A DNA stretch of 64,000 nt from Melieria omissa (Eukaryota; Arthropoda; Insecta; Diptera; Ulidiidae), in contig OZ020268.1 in assembly GCA_963971225.1 (NCBI GenBank), positions 60,697,900 to 60,761,899 on the forward strand, in the 5' to 3' direction. The position numbers and the translations under genes were made by a program. The notes under the pieces were generated by a model. That model made no database searches and was not told where the DNA came from. It was given only the letters and a program-made list of their open reading frames with translations. How positions within the stretch are numbered: the first letter of the stretch is position 1; every line of letters begins with the position of its first letter. Shown in pieces: positions 41,301-53,118 of the stretch.

Positions 41301-43517
41301 GAAGCGAGACGTGACGTCAAATGCTTCAATGTTAATACAATGCCGATTTAATTGCATTGTCGGCGGTCGGCAATTAAAACACTTATATTTAATTTCCACG
41401 CCACACCTGCAAAGCGTTGTATATACGTCTGAACACATATGTGTATTGTGTAAACAATTATAGGATTATTATTACAATTATAGGAATGTAAGTATGTTAC
41501 ATCATGACTAGCAGGTTCCATGCAAGGATCACAACTGTACGCCGGGAACCAAACTGAACATCCACAAAATTTCTTGAGGATAAGCAGCTGTTTTTTTGCT
41601 TTGAAGCTGATTCTTCTATTGCACTATAAGAACACATGAATCTATAAAAATGTTAGTATCATTTAATCCAATTGTTAATGTTAAAGTATTAAAATAATGT
41701 TGGTTACTGACATTGCCTTTTAGTTTCGGTAAATACGTATGATTTACTTATTTGAATAGCCTTTCTTAGTTAGCGACGGTGTTTGTTTAATGTTATATTT
41801 ATAACAAACTAGGTGAAAACAAAGCAATTCAACTATTTATATATGTAAGTACGGAGCTTAATATAAGTACATAAACATGTGTAACATCCATACGTACGTA
41901 TGTGCAAACGTACATATGTCGATATTTACTTAATTTCAATGTCACTGCATTGTTGCGAGTACATAGTTAAGTCAAAGCTGGCTTTAACAAAAAGCATTTC
42001 ACGTGAATAGTAGCTTTCCGATTTGAATATATTTTATCCAGAATACAGAAAAACGCGAGACCTTTGATATACGATGGTGACGAACGATTGGTACGTGCGC
42101 AAGGAATACACAAATTTACACATTTATTGCCGTGCGCTATTGCAGCGCGTGATTGTATCAACTCGGCGTTTGATTTTACTTTCAGAGTCAGTAGTCAAGC
42201 AAAAAAGTTGGAAAAGTGGACAAATTGAAAGTTATAAATTGAATTGTGATGATAACGCGGTGTTTCTTCGAATTTATCGACTACTGGCTGTCGCAACGGA
42301 ATGTCAGTAGTTACTAAGGGTAACCGCATGTGTAGCCACTCCAGCTGCATAGCTATGGCTGTTACGACCCTTCACCACTCGAAAATGCAACCATAAAATA
42401 TGCTAACCCGCAGAGATGTGCTTGAAATAGTCCATCAAAAAGAGTTGACCTGAAATGTCACCAACGCAATTGCCCATAAAAAAAGAAAAATAATTGCTAC
42501 TGCGTCCAGATCGTAGTCCAATAAAGTGTAAGAGTCAGCTTCAATTCACTTTTGACGGAGATTTAAGGTCACAAATGCACACAGCTACAAGCTGAATTCG
42601 GTTGACTTGAACTTAACAGTTACAACTAACTTGCATTAATATCGCACTTCTTGTGACACTATTTTGTCTATTTTACCTAAAGCAAGGACGATAGGCGCTG
42701 CGTTCAACTGTGTTGTGTTCCAGCTTTCAAAAAGCACCGAGGTTTTTTCTTGTTTATTAACGAAATCAACTTCGATTTACAAGGTATTCAACGCGATTTA
42801 AAAAATGTTTCAGAAACTTTAAAAGGGTTAATTTTTTGAATATATTTTCTTGTCTCCCGCTCACAGAATTTTCGCAGTTGAATTTTTTCAGTGTAATCGA
42901 ACTCAGACACTGGGCCAGCGAGCGACGCGTTGCTTCTACTTCAGCTTATCGTTGATGATGCCGTTTGTATTGTTTGTGCGATACTGAATTTTCAAAATTT
43001 CACTCGTGTCGTTGTTGTTACTCGGAAAGTTCGGGGCTGCCGTCAAGCTCGCCATATTGCCAGCTGTATCGGTTGGTTGTTGTTTTTGTTGCCATCATTA
43101 ACTTTTCGTTTTCCCCTCCCAATTTCTCTCACCGCACACCTCTCCGCCTGCGCACTTGCTGCCCCCAGTAGCTAGCGGAAAGTCGGAAAAGTGGCAAGTT
43201 GTCGTTAGCTCTGGTTGGTGTGGGTCGTGGTGGCCGCGCAACTAAAGCTGACGCGGATGGTGGTTGCTGCGTTGTATTTATGCGCTTTCACATGCTCCCG
43301 ATTTGTTGCTGTCGTTAATGGTTGTGCATTCTCAACGCTCCGACGCTCCTACCATCACAGTCGGCCGTCGCCGAGTGGATTGCATTCCATCCCCACTACG
43401 GTCGGATACCTGTGGTCTACGGCGTTGCTCCGTTGCTATCGGATCGTCCGCGCTTGAATGTGTTCATCATTGGTGAACTTATAAGCTGGCTAGTGCGCTA
43501 CAAGAAATACATATATA
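38313..43517. other. Long intergenic or intronic stretch, no gene supported
   Basis: AT-rich DNA with short TG/CA and CATATGTA microsatellites and only short open frames without recognisable domains. A GC-richer interval (about 42900-43480) carries a TCAGTG initiator-like word near 42888 and could be a promoter or 5' exon of a host gene, but nothing in the sequence proves this. It lacks obvious transposon signatures, unlike the rest of the window. Confidence 0.4.
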
Positions 43518-44421
43518 GGGTTTTCCAACAAGAGGTGTTATTTTGAATCACCCGGTATTTCGGTAGCTGTCACTTTTGAAGCTTTTATTCTTTAACATTT
43601 GACAAGTAGAAACTACGCCATTACTAAAAATGGAACGATACACGCTTCAACAACGCATTGAAATTATTAAAATTCACTACAAAAATGGTGAAAATCTTGC
43701 AGTCACAGTTCGCAAAACTAAAGCATTTTTGGGTCGTCGTGAAGCACCTTGTCAGACCGCAATACAGAAATTGGTGGAAAAATTCGAGCTGTTAGGACAA
43801 GTTAGTGATGTGAAGAATAAAACCCATGCACGTCGCTCCAGAACAACTGAGAATATTGCTGCTGCAGGCAAAAGTGTTGAAGAAAACCCAGGTTTGTCGA
43901 TTCCTCGTCGTTCTTTGGAATTGGGCATTCCGAAAACGTCATTACACCGTATTTTGCATAAAGACTTGGGTCTTAAGGCTTATAAAGTTCAGTTAACACA
44001 AGAACTCAAGCCGACCGATCATCAACAACGTCGTGTCTTTGCTGATTGGGTCCTCTGGGTGTTATCTCTGGAAGAGGTGATCACAATTGGCCACTGAGAT
44101 CTTGTGATTTAACACCTTGCGACTTCTTCCTTTGAGGCCACGTAAAAGATAAGGTATACGCCAACAGCCCAGCGTCGATTCAAGACCTCAAAGATAGAAT
44201 TCGTGAGGCTATCGAGGACATAGGGCAGCCACTTTGCGATTTGGTTATGGAAAATTTCATGAAAAGGATATGGTCCTGTAAGCGTGGTCGTGGTGGCCAT
44301 TTGGCTGATGTTGTTTTTCATTCTTAACGGCATACCTTCCTCTTTATTATGAAATAAATATCCGTTCAAAAAATGGCATTTTTCTTTGAATACCAAAATA
44401 ACACCTCTTGTTGGAAACCCC
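43518..44421 (+). mobile_element. mariner-like transposon, internally deleted
   Basis: Inverted termini GGGTTTTCCAACAAGAGG (left) and GGGGTTTCCAACAAGAGG (right), each preceded by TATA, with TA the usual mariner target. The ~900-bp length is shorter than the ~1.3 kb of complete relatives because the middle of the transposase is deleted. Confidence 0.9.
43630..44327 (+). pseudogene. mariner-like transposase with deleted catalytic middle
   Basis: Codons 1-140 from ATG 43630 form the two HTH domains ('RYTLQQRIEIIKIHYKNGEN', 'RSLELGIPKTSLHRIL') of the helix-turn-helix group annotated as DUF4817 in insects. After 'RVFADWV' near 44050 the sequence jumps to the C-terminal block 'LRSCDLTPCDFFL', which carries the third catalytic Asp, then a stop and 'GHVKDKVYANSPASIQDLKD'. 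The segment with the first two catalytic Asp is missing. Confidence 0.85.
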
Positions 44422-47400
44422 TATACATACATGCATTTGTACACAAATTCATATGTAGGCATGTATGCAGGTATGTATATATATGAATAAATATGTGCAC
44501 ATATTGGTGGTGTGTGAATTCGGGATTCCTAAACACTTGCACTTGCCGATTCCAACGGTACGCGTGAACACGCGCACGGAAACTTTACCATTTTATTTTA
44601 AAAAGTAATCTTTGGAAAAAGTCGAGACAATACTAAACAAGTTCCCACATTTTCACTAATTTCAATTTGTAGCTCAAATGTAAATATTTACAGTATTCGG
44701 AAGCATAGGCAGATGCGTGTACCTACGTGCACTGTATTTGGCGTAGCATTGCGTTGGTATGTATTAATTCGTAAATATCTAAATATACATATGTATATGC
44801 ATGTATGTAAACATATCTCTCTTCTACGTCACTACTAGCCAACTGTTTGTACGAAGAGTAATTGACGTTCCCAAGAAATTCACATAACTTATTCGTTTCT
44901 CAATGGAGTTTTTAAGTTATTAAGTTAGCCAGTTAGGCAATAAACGAATACTGTCGTGTTCGAATGTTTTAATAATTTTGTATGGATCAATAACATGCAA
45001 ATAAATTGTTAAAATTAAGGTCTGAAAGATACGCTGAAACGAAATACACAACAAAATTTTTGTTATTTCAGCACATAAGTAAATCGATTGTTATGTATCC
45101 TAACACTACTCAGTTAAAATCCAATAGGAGTAAATGCTAAATTTTGGTCACCGAAATAAATTAGAAACCGAACCAAATAAAGTAAAAAATTTATTCATTT
45201 GCTTCTCTCTCTAACATAGGTATTTCGAAAACAAAACGTCAGTGGGCGATTTGTTTATTCATACAAAAGGGCGAATTTGTACATTAACTCAATGTTTATC
45301 GTCGCATGCAACACTTTAATGCGCGCAATTTCATTAATTTTAACAATACTTCCATCATTATTTTAAAACCACGTTCATAATCATAAATTAATCTGCCCCG
45401 CATTTGCATATGTTAAACCATGCATAGCGGTCGGTTGTAAATTTGTGCGGTATCTTGATTCTTGAAGCATCAAAAATCACGCACATGCGTACAGCTCCAA
45501 ATTTGCGTGTGCGTTATCGCTATCAAAACAAGCGAAAACAGTGACAGCACACAAACTTTTGAATATTGTACAGCGTGTACGGTGGCAAAATGTCAAAAGC
45601 GCACATATTCGATTAATCGTTGCTGCTGTACACCACTCGCATCATACGAAACGCGGCATTTTACGGAAAGCCAAGCCAAACTGAATCAGGTGGAAGTAAA
45701 CCAAAACAATTTGAAATGCTAGCGCGGCATTTTGTGGAACACATTGCGAATGCGCATGACTGAAGCACAAGACAACGTATGCAGCACCGACAATTAAGAT
45801 TTTGAAAGTGCATCTGCAGGGAATGGTGCGCGTTCTTTCTCCGGTAAGCGCTTCACTCCCAACTCTGTGCCCGAATTAGCCTTCGTGTAATGAAGTTGCG
45901 CCAGGAATCATTGCCCCTTTTACGATTTAACTGCGCTCAGCATATAAATCTTCTCGTTTGTCGTTTCGACGACAATCAATTTTGATTTCTTCCGATGACT
46001 TTGGAACAATACAAATTCAATATGGTTACACATATATAAAAAACATATATATAGGTAGGTCATACCCGTAGACAGAAAAAAATATGAATTTCACTCTTAA
46101 TTAGCACTTTTCCATTTCTCTTTGTTTGTTATTATTATTTAATAATGATAAATGGGCATTATTATATTATTATTTAATTAAGCAGACTTTCATGGACTTT
46201 ATGGGATCCACTTGTCTTTAGTATCAAATTTGATACTCTTTGCAACCAAACAACAATTGAAACATTTTCTCTAAATCAATTAATTCAAGTGTAATAAGTC
46301 TAACTAGTATCAAAACAGACCCTACTCCTACTTGTGTTTCAACTGCTTACATCAGTTAAATAAGTATCCGCTGCAAATATATCCTAAGTAAGCCAGGCAT
46401 AAAAAGTGTTCAGTGTGACATCAGAAATCCGTACACTTGGAATGTTGAAGTTTTCATTGGAAAAGCATATACATACATACCTGAGGTAAATCAAGGCAAA
46501 TAACATCTTCAAAGCGACACCAGACATTACTTGGGTCAATTCGAAAGAACTTAATTCCGCCTTAGCTGATTTAAAACCCCAAAAACTTGCGTCGTATAAG
46601 TAACATACGTAATTAAAAAAGTAGTCAGTATAATTATGAACCTACATTGGTCAGTTCATTTTGTTCTTTCATATTTTTATGAAATTCTTCCAATTTGAAT
46701 TCTCAAATTCTTAGACCAAAATTCAAATCCGAATATTATAATGCAAACTACTAAAAACATTTTTTTAGTAAAAATATTTAGTAACAATAAACAACTACTA
46801 AAATATCTTTTTTAGTCGTTTATCTATTAATAGTAAATAGACAAGCACGCAAATTTCTTAAATAATATCCCAGTCAAGCTGTAAAGGTGTTAAACTTTTT
46901 ATAAATTGATTGCAACATTTTTCAGAGAAAAGGAGAAGAACAAGAAAGATGTTTACAAAAAAAACCATTCACTAACTGCATTAACTAAGCCTATGACCAT
47001 GTCCAAAGTCATGTGCCCTTCTAACGAATTGTAATCAAAAATTAAAACAAAAATAAAATACATAAAAAAATTAAAATCTGCAAAATAAACTGTCAGTCTG
47101 GTACTTGAATAGTAAATAAGGCTTTCAATAAAAATCAGTGCAGTACCGTACTCACATACTATACATATTTGGCTTGTCGCACGCAGTACGCATTTTTATT
47201 TTAATGACAAATTAGTGATTCTGAAAAAACAAAACCAGGTGTCAACCCTCATTAGCCAGGTTATCTATGAATGCTCTGCATGTGAAGTATGGACTAATGT
47301 AATGGCTAATGTAAAGAGACAAGTGTATGTGCCCATTAACAATGTCGTGAGAGATTGACAAGGTTGTATTACCTTATTTATATATATATATGTATATATG

Positions 47401-47439
47401 TATGCAGGGGATACCCCTATTTATATATATATATATATA
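44422..47439. other. AT-rich spacer, no gene supported
   Basis: Microsatellite-like TATATG/CATACA runs (44420-44500; 47370-47440) and an ATT-rich tract near 46130-46180. No open frame with a recognisable domain, RNA gene or transposon terminus was seen. Confidence 0.5.
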
Positions 47440-49880
47440 CTAGCTGGGCCCCGCGGCTTCGCACGCAAGCTCTCTTCTTTCACCCGATACATATTTTGAA
47501 CGCATGGTTGAACCCATTTTGATTTAAATAAAAACATATGTCTATTATCTTTGATGCCAAGTGGTTCTAAAAATTTTGAAGTCAAAAGGCCCTTTAAATC
47601 ATGAGTTTTCACGTTTACTCTAAACAAAATCTTAACCCTTAGTTTACCACGGTAGATTTTGATTTTCAAAAATATGAAAAAAACATTGTAATTATTTCCC
47701 GATTTAAATGCTTTTTGTCCAAGTTTGAAGTCAAAAGGACCAATAAATCGTGTTTCCATGCAAACTGTTAACCCATTGTTGACCCCGTTACATTTTGATT
47801 TTCAAAAAAGTGAAAAACACGTGTCAAATTATTTCTCACTCAGAGTACTTTCACAAAGTTTGAAGCAAGTGGGCCCGTTAATTCATTTTTTTTTACAGTT
47901 TCGCCATACAAACTTTTAACCGGTCGTTGACGCCGTCCGATTTTAATATTTGGAAAAAATGAAAAACACGTATCGAGTTATTTTACATTTAAAGTACTTT
48001 CACCAAGTTTGAAGTTAAAAGGCCAAAACAATTTTTTCTTCATAGATACTTTTAACCCGTCATTGATCCAGTTAGATTTCGATTTTGAAAATAATGAGAA
48101 ACGCGTGTATAATTTTTTTATTTCAAGTATTTTTATAATTTTTGAAGTCAATAGGCCTATCGGTTCATGTTTTTTTCGAGTCTACCCTTAAACAAATCTT
48201 AACCCATTATTGGTCCAGTTAAATTTTGATTTTCGAAAAATTATAAAATACGTATCGAATTATATTTTGTTTAAAGTATTTTCAGGAAGTTCGAAATCAA
48301 TATGTCTCTTAAATCACTTTTCTTCATACAACACCTTAACAGATGTTTTGCCCCTTTACACCCCGAATTTCAAAAAATCCCGTCTTAGCGGAGGTTCATT
48401 TTTCAAGATGTATCTACAGTTAAAATTTCATGTTCGTAGCTTCAGCGGTTTGGGCTGAGCGATGATGAATCAATCAATCAATCAATCAGTCAGTCAATCA
48501 GGGCAAACAATCTATGTATATAAAAATGGAGGCGGTACCACACCCTCTTGTCCAGTGCTCACAACTTTCTTCTAGTCGAATTGTGCTACTAAGTGAAAAG
48601 TTCGTACCAAGTTTCACTGATGTGTGTATGTACTGCATAACTGTCTGAGCATAAAAAATGTGCCACGCCCCTTGTTCAACGCCCATAAAATATTATCGGT
48701 AGAATGACACTTCTATGGGACGATGGCATATTCAATTTCAATACTGTGCGACTTACAATTCCGGAGCTATTCCATATAAAAGATTAGAGTTGTATGGACG
48801 GACCCACGCCCTCGTGTTAAATACCCGCTTCATTCCTCTGCCGAAAGATATGACTAAATGGTAAATTCGTACTAAGTTTTATTCATGTGCGACTAACAGT
48901 TCCAAAATTATGCGGATAGTTTGGGTCAAACAAATGTGCCACGCCCCTTGTCCAACGTCCATAAAATTTTAACAGTGGAATAACACATCTATGAGGCGAC
49001 GCCTCACTAATTTTCAATGCTGTGCGACTTACAATTCCGAAGCTATTCCATTTAAAAGAAATGAATTGTATGGGCGGTGCCACACCCCTTTGTTCAATAC
49101 CCACCTTATTCCCTCTGCCGAAAGATATGATTAATTGGTAGGTTCATACCAAGTTTCATTGATGTACGACGTACAGTTCTGCTGCATAAAAAATGTGCCA
49201 CGCCCCTTGTTCAACGCTCATAAAATTTTAACAGTAGAATGACACATCTATGAAACGATGGTACACCAAATTTCAATATTGTGCGACTTACAATTCCGAA
49301 GCTATTCCATTTAAAAGATTTGAGTGGTATGGGCGGTGCCACACCCCTTTATTCAATACACACCTTATTCCTTCTGCCGAAAGATATGATTAACTGGTAG
49401 GTTCATACCAAGTTTCATTGATGTACGACTTACAGTTCTGCTGCATAAAAAATGTGCCACGCCCCTTATTCAACGCCCATAAAATTTTAACAGTAGAATG
49501 ACACATCTATGAAACGACGGTACACTAAATTTCAATGCTGTGCGACTTACAATTTCGAAGCTATTCCACTTAAAAGATTTGAGTTGTATGGGCGGTGCCA
49601 CACCCCCTTGTCCAATACCCACCCCATTCCGTCGGTCGAAGGACATGATTAAATAGTAAGTGTGAACTAAATTTAATTGATGTGTGACTTATGGTTCCAA
49701 AGTTATTGTCTAAAAATGTATTCTGGTGGCGCCACGCCCCGTTTTCCCGACTTTTCTTTTTTTATAAACCTTCACGTAACAATTTCGAACAAACCCGCCG
49801 AAGGAAGTATCCAAGTTGGTCCAGCCGTTCTCGAGTGATGCGCAGTCGAATGGACCACGATTCATTTTTATATATATAGA
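47440..49880. repeat. Composite repeat with two dimeric tandem arrays
   Basis: Starts behind a TA microsatellite with ACTAGCTGGGCCCCGCGGC and ends AGCCGTTCTCGAGTGATGCG...TATATATAG, borders typical of a very common insect interspersed repeat. Array 1 (47560-48440): six copies of a TTTGAAGTCAAAAGG unit at spacings 149, 135, 149, 133, 149. Array 2 (48530-49740): ten copies of a CCAC(G/A)CCCC unit at spacings 125, 141, 135, 141, 118, 141, 118, 141, 134. Between them is a (CAAT)n run near 48470-48495. No protein-coding capacity is seen. Confidence 0.8.
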
Positions 49881-49937
49881 TATGCGTACATATATATATA
49901 CACACACACACATATATATAAACAAAAAAAAACGAAA

Positions 49938-50210
49938 AAACTGGACGAAGTAACTGACGCTTGTAACGCAACTATACGTGAAGTAAAATCATGGCTACTG
50001 GCGGCCGGACTAGAACTAGCTGACCACAAAACTGAAGTGGTATTACTGTCCAGTCGAAAGATAGTTGAAAATGTCGTGATTAGAGTCGGTGACCACGATA
50101 TAAAGTTGAGTCCGTATATAAAATACTTAGGAATGCTAATAGACCACAGACTAAATTTCAGACAACACCTTACATATGGGTCAAATTTTCTCAAGTGGGC
50201 CACTTTAAAA
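49938..50210 (+). pseudogene. Non-LTR reverse transcriptase fragment
   Basis: The open frame encodes 'EVKSWLLAAGLELADHKTEV' and 'YIKYLGMLIDHRLNFRQHL', the conserved stretch downstream of the YADD motif in R1/Jockey-type RTs (the KTE and YLG blocks). Both ends are truncated. Confidence 0.8.
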
Positions 50211-50926
50211 TCGATGGTCTCAGTTTTAGTGGATCAATACGGTTTTCGATCGGCTTGGAGGTAAAAATAACACCCTAAAATAATTTTGAAAAAAATGTTT
50301 TTTTCATTAGTTATTTACCGTTAAAGTTTTTGGTCATGTTTTTTTGAAAAATTCATAACTCACGAACGGTTTATCGGAACTCAACGTTTTCTACATCAAA
50401 ATTTTTGTCAATTAACATACTTTGCCATGAAAAAATCTTTCTTCACAAAAAAATTATTATTTAGCTGAAAAATCCTATTTGTTGTAAATAATTGAAAATG
50501 AATGAAACTTCTCCGCCTGCGAGAAAATTCTAACATATTTCATTCAATTCTACAATCCCTTACAAAAATTTTGGTGAAAAAAAAAGTCATTATTTTGCAT
50601 TAGGTCAAAAGTTATACATGTTTTTGTGACCGCGCTCCTACCTCTAGCGCTGGAAAAGCACATATTGACGCGCGCGCGCTTAGTCATCGTGTCACACGAT
50701 GACGATTCGGTCACACGCAAGCAAGATTGAGAAATCTTCTATAACTCTATCCGATTTTATGACGAATTTAATTAAATTATTCTATGTATATATTGAAAAA
50801 TATCTATTTTGGGGGGCTCCAAATCCGACTTAAAGCTATGGTCTCTTGAGCAAAATTTCTCAGAATCACCTATAGATTACGTTTTTGCTATACGCTTCTT
50901 TGAAAAAAATTAACCCGCCCTAATAT
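50211..50926. other. No gene seen
   Basis: AT-rich sequence between the LINE fragment and the solo LTR. It should contain the missing 3' end of the errantivirus if that were complete, but nothing env- or LTR-like could be recognised. Confidence 0.5.
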
Positions 50927-50930
50927 ATAT

Positions 50931-51383
50931 TGTAACGATAAGACAGTCTGTCGCTGTGCAAAGCAACCCTGCCGCTACGTGCCGTGCTATAATCCAATCT
51001 GGCAACGACGGCCGCGATGGTAACTTTTAGTCCAATCTGGCAACGACGGCCGCGATAATAACTTTTAGTCCAACCTGGCAATGATGGAAACTTTTAGTCC
51101 ACTCCGGAATGTGCGGGAACGATCTGTGCGATGGCCTGGCAGGTATAAAAGGCAGCCGGATGCGGCGCAGCGAGTCAGTCTGGTTTTGACAAGTGAAGTT
51201 GCCACACGGAGTAATTCAGTAATTCATTCACTTAAGTGTACGAACAGTAAAATGTGAACTGTGAATAATAAAGTGACTGTTGGTTTATTTTATTGTGTGC
51301 GTTTAAGAAACTGACTGTGTTTTATTTTCAAATTACACAATCCAGAGATACGTAACAGCCCACTAGACTTAGTATTCGTAACA
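50931..51383 (+). mobile_element. Solo LTR of gypsy family B, copy 3
   Basis: 453 bp, TGTAACG...CGTAACA, flanked by ATAT (50927-50930; 51384-51387). It is inserted into the env-like region of the errantivirus relic and truncates the reading frame there. Confidence 0.93.
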
Positions 51384-52500
51384 ATATATATTAACAATTT
51401 CTTCTTTTAACAATTGCAGTCTAAATTTGTGTTGGAGTCCTAGTTCTAGTTGTACATTTTCAATGCTCTTATAGCTACTTACAATTTGGTAAGTTATTTG
51501 GGTTATGTTATTAAATTTTTCCTCTAGGCTTTTGTTTATTATTATTTGCGTATCATTATTGGTTAGTATGTTATTTATTTTTTCTCTTACTATGCTAATA
51601 TCGTGGTGATCTGGACTACCTGATATCCATTTCCAGGCAGTTCCGATCATCTCTATTGAACATTTTGGTCTAGTTACTGGTTTAAGCCTGGCTATGTGAG
51701 TTTGGATTTGTGTGGTTTCGCTCAATAGGAATGGAAGGATGGGATTGTTAGCGTTGATAGTCTTTATTATAGATTGTCTTATATCTTTGAAGGTGTCTTC
51801 GAATCGTCCTATGCCGACAAGGTGTTCTAATTTGAATGTTCCCGTCTGTAGTCTGGCAGTTCCGGTCTCGAATGTGACGATTTGGGAATTGGAGTAGTCC
51901 AGGATTTGTATCCCCGCGAAACTGGTGAAGAGTAGTGACCTAGGGGGAGAGTGATAGTTTTTTATATTACTTTTGTGTACTGTTCTTCCGGTTTCTGTGA
52001 TTATAGTCGCTGATTTGTTTTCTTTTACTACTTCTTTTCTATATTTAGGTGACAATTTCGACCCTAGCCTTTTATCTATTCGGACATATATGACTTCCCC
52101 GGGTTCATAGTCTTTAATTGGATGCCTTTTTTGGTTTTGATTTCTTAAGTCGGTTTGTTGTTTTTGCTTGAGTTTTTCTTTTCTTTCCTTTGCTCTTTCA
52201 AATTGGTTGGGGTCGGTGCTGACATTTCTACCGAAGAATGCCTCGATTAGTTTTTTTCCTGTTGAGGAATGTACTGAGCAGTTATATTCGTACACCGCCC
52301 TGTCGAGGAGCTCTACAAAAGATCTGTGAGTTTGGTCTGTTTTTAGGCATCGCATTATTTCTGACAAGGTGGAATGAAACCGTTCCACCTGCCTGTTTAC
52401 AGAACTGGTGTAGGGTGGTGTTTTAAATATCTGTATACCTAACTGATCTTCTAACATAAAACTAATAGAGGCTGAGTACAAAGATTTTTCGTTGTCAATT
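51384..52500 (-). pseudogene. Errantivirus integrase C-terminus and env-like N-terminal part
   Basis: One open frame starts inside integrase (catalytic Glu in 'RQVERFHSTLSE') and passes the C-terminal 'YEPGEVIYVRIDKR' domain. It then runs on into an env-like region with an 'AWKWISGSPD' block, the conserved part behind the cleavage site in this group. The expected basic cleavage motif is altered (its last Arg is Cys). The frame ends at the solo LTR, so the transmembrane part is missing. Pol and env overlapping in one frame here is probably a result of decay. Confidence 0.8.
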
Positions 52501-52505
52501 ACAAC

Positions 52506-53118
52506 TATAGGGTGTTTTTTTTAGAGGTATAGAACTTCGAATTGAAATAAAACACAAGAAAATCGTTTTAATGTCCATCAATTGGAAGGATAATTGTATG
52601 CCATTAATGTTTAAATATGATTTCGGGCATGTGGCCGCCGCGGCTGGCTCGAATAAAGCCAATTCTACAGGTCCAATTTTTAAAGTTGATGGACAAAGCT
52701 CCAATTGCTGTGCACGGTGGCGAATCGATTCATTCGGGTCCTCTTCAACATTTTGCTCTACAGCGGCAATTGTTTCTTCGGTGCGCACTGTTCGACGTCT
52801 CTGCGGATGCGTATTATCACATAGAGTAAACGTAGTGCGAAAACGACCCATGGTTAACCGATGGATGGACCGATTTTGCTCTGATGGACGATTATGTCGA
52901 CCATAAAATGGACGGAGCTTGCGGTAAACTTCGCGAACTGAACCATTATTTTTGAAATAAATTTGCACGATTTGCAAGCGTTGTACTTGTGGCAACCTGT
53001 TCATGATGAAATGGTAAACCAAACTGAACATAAATGACATTAGAGTTGCCAGATTTGACCACAAAATGCCAGTTTTATCTCTATTCGAAAAACAAACCTC
53101 TAGAAAAAGCACCCTATA
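52506..53118 (-). mobile_element. mariner-like MITE inside the errantivirus integrase
   Basis: Termini TATAGGGTGTTTTTTTTAGA (left) and TATAGGGTGCTTTTTCTAGA (right, inverted), about 613 bp. It contains the transposase N-terminus on the reverse strand ('MNRLPQVQRLQIVQIYFKNN', 'EETIAAVEQNVEEDPNESIR') fused by deletion to a short C-terminal remnant. It is related in type to the element at 43518 but with different termini. Confidence 0.88.

Noticed and set aside
49710..50203. Reverse-strand open frames with Tyr/Ile/Val-rich repeats
   Set aside because: They arise from TATATA and CACACA microsatellites next to a repeat border.
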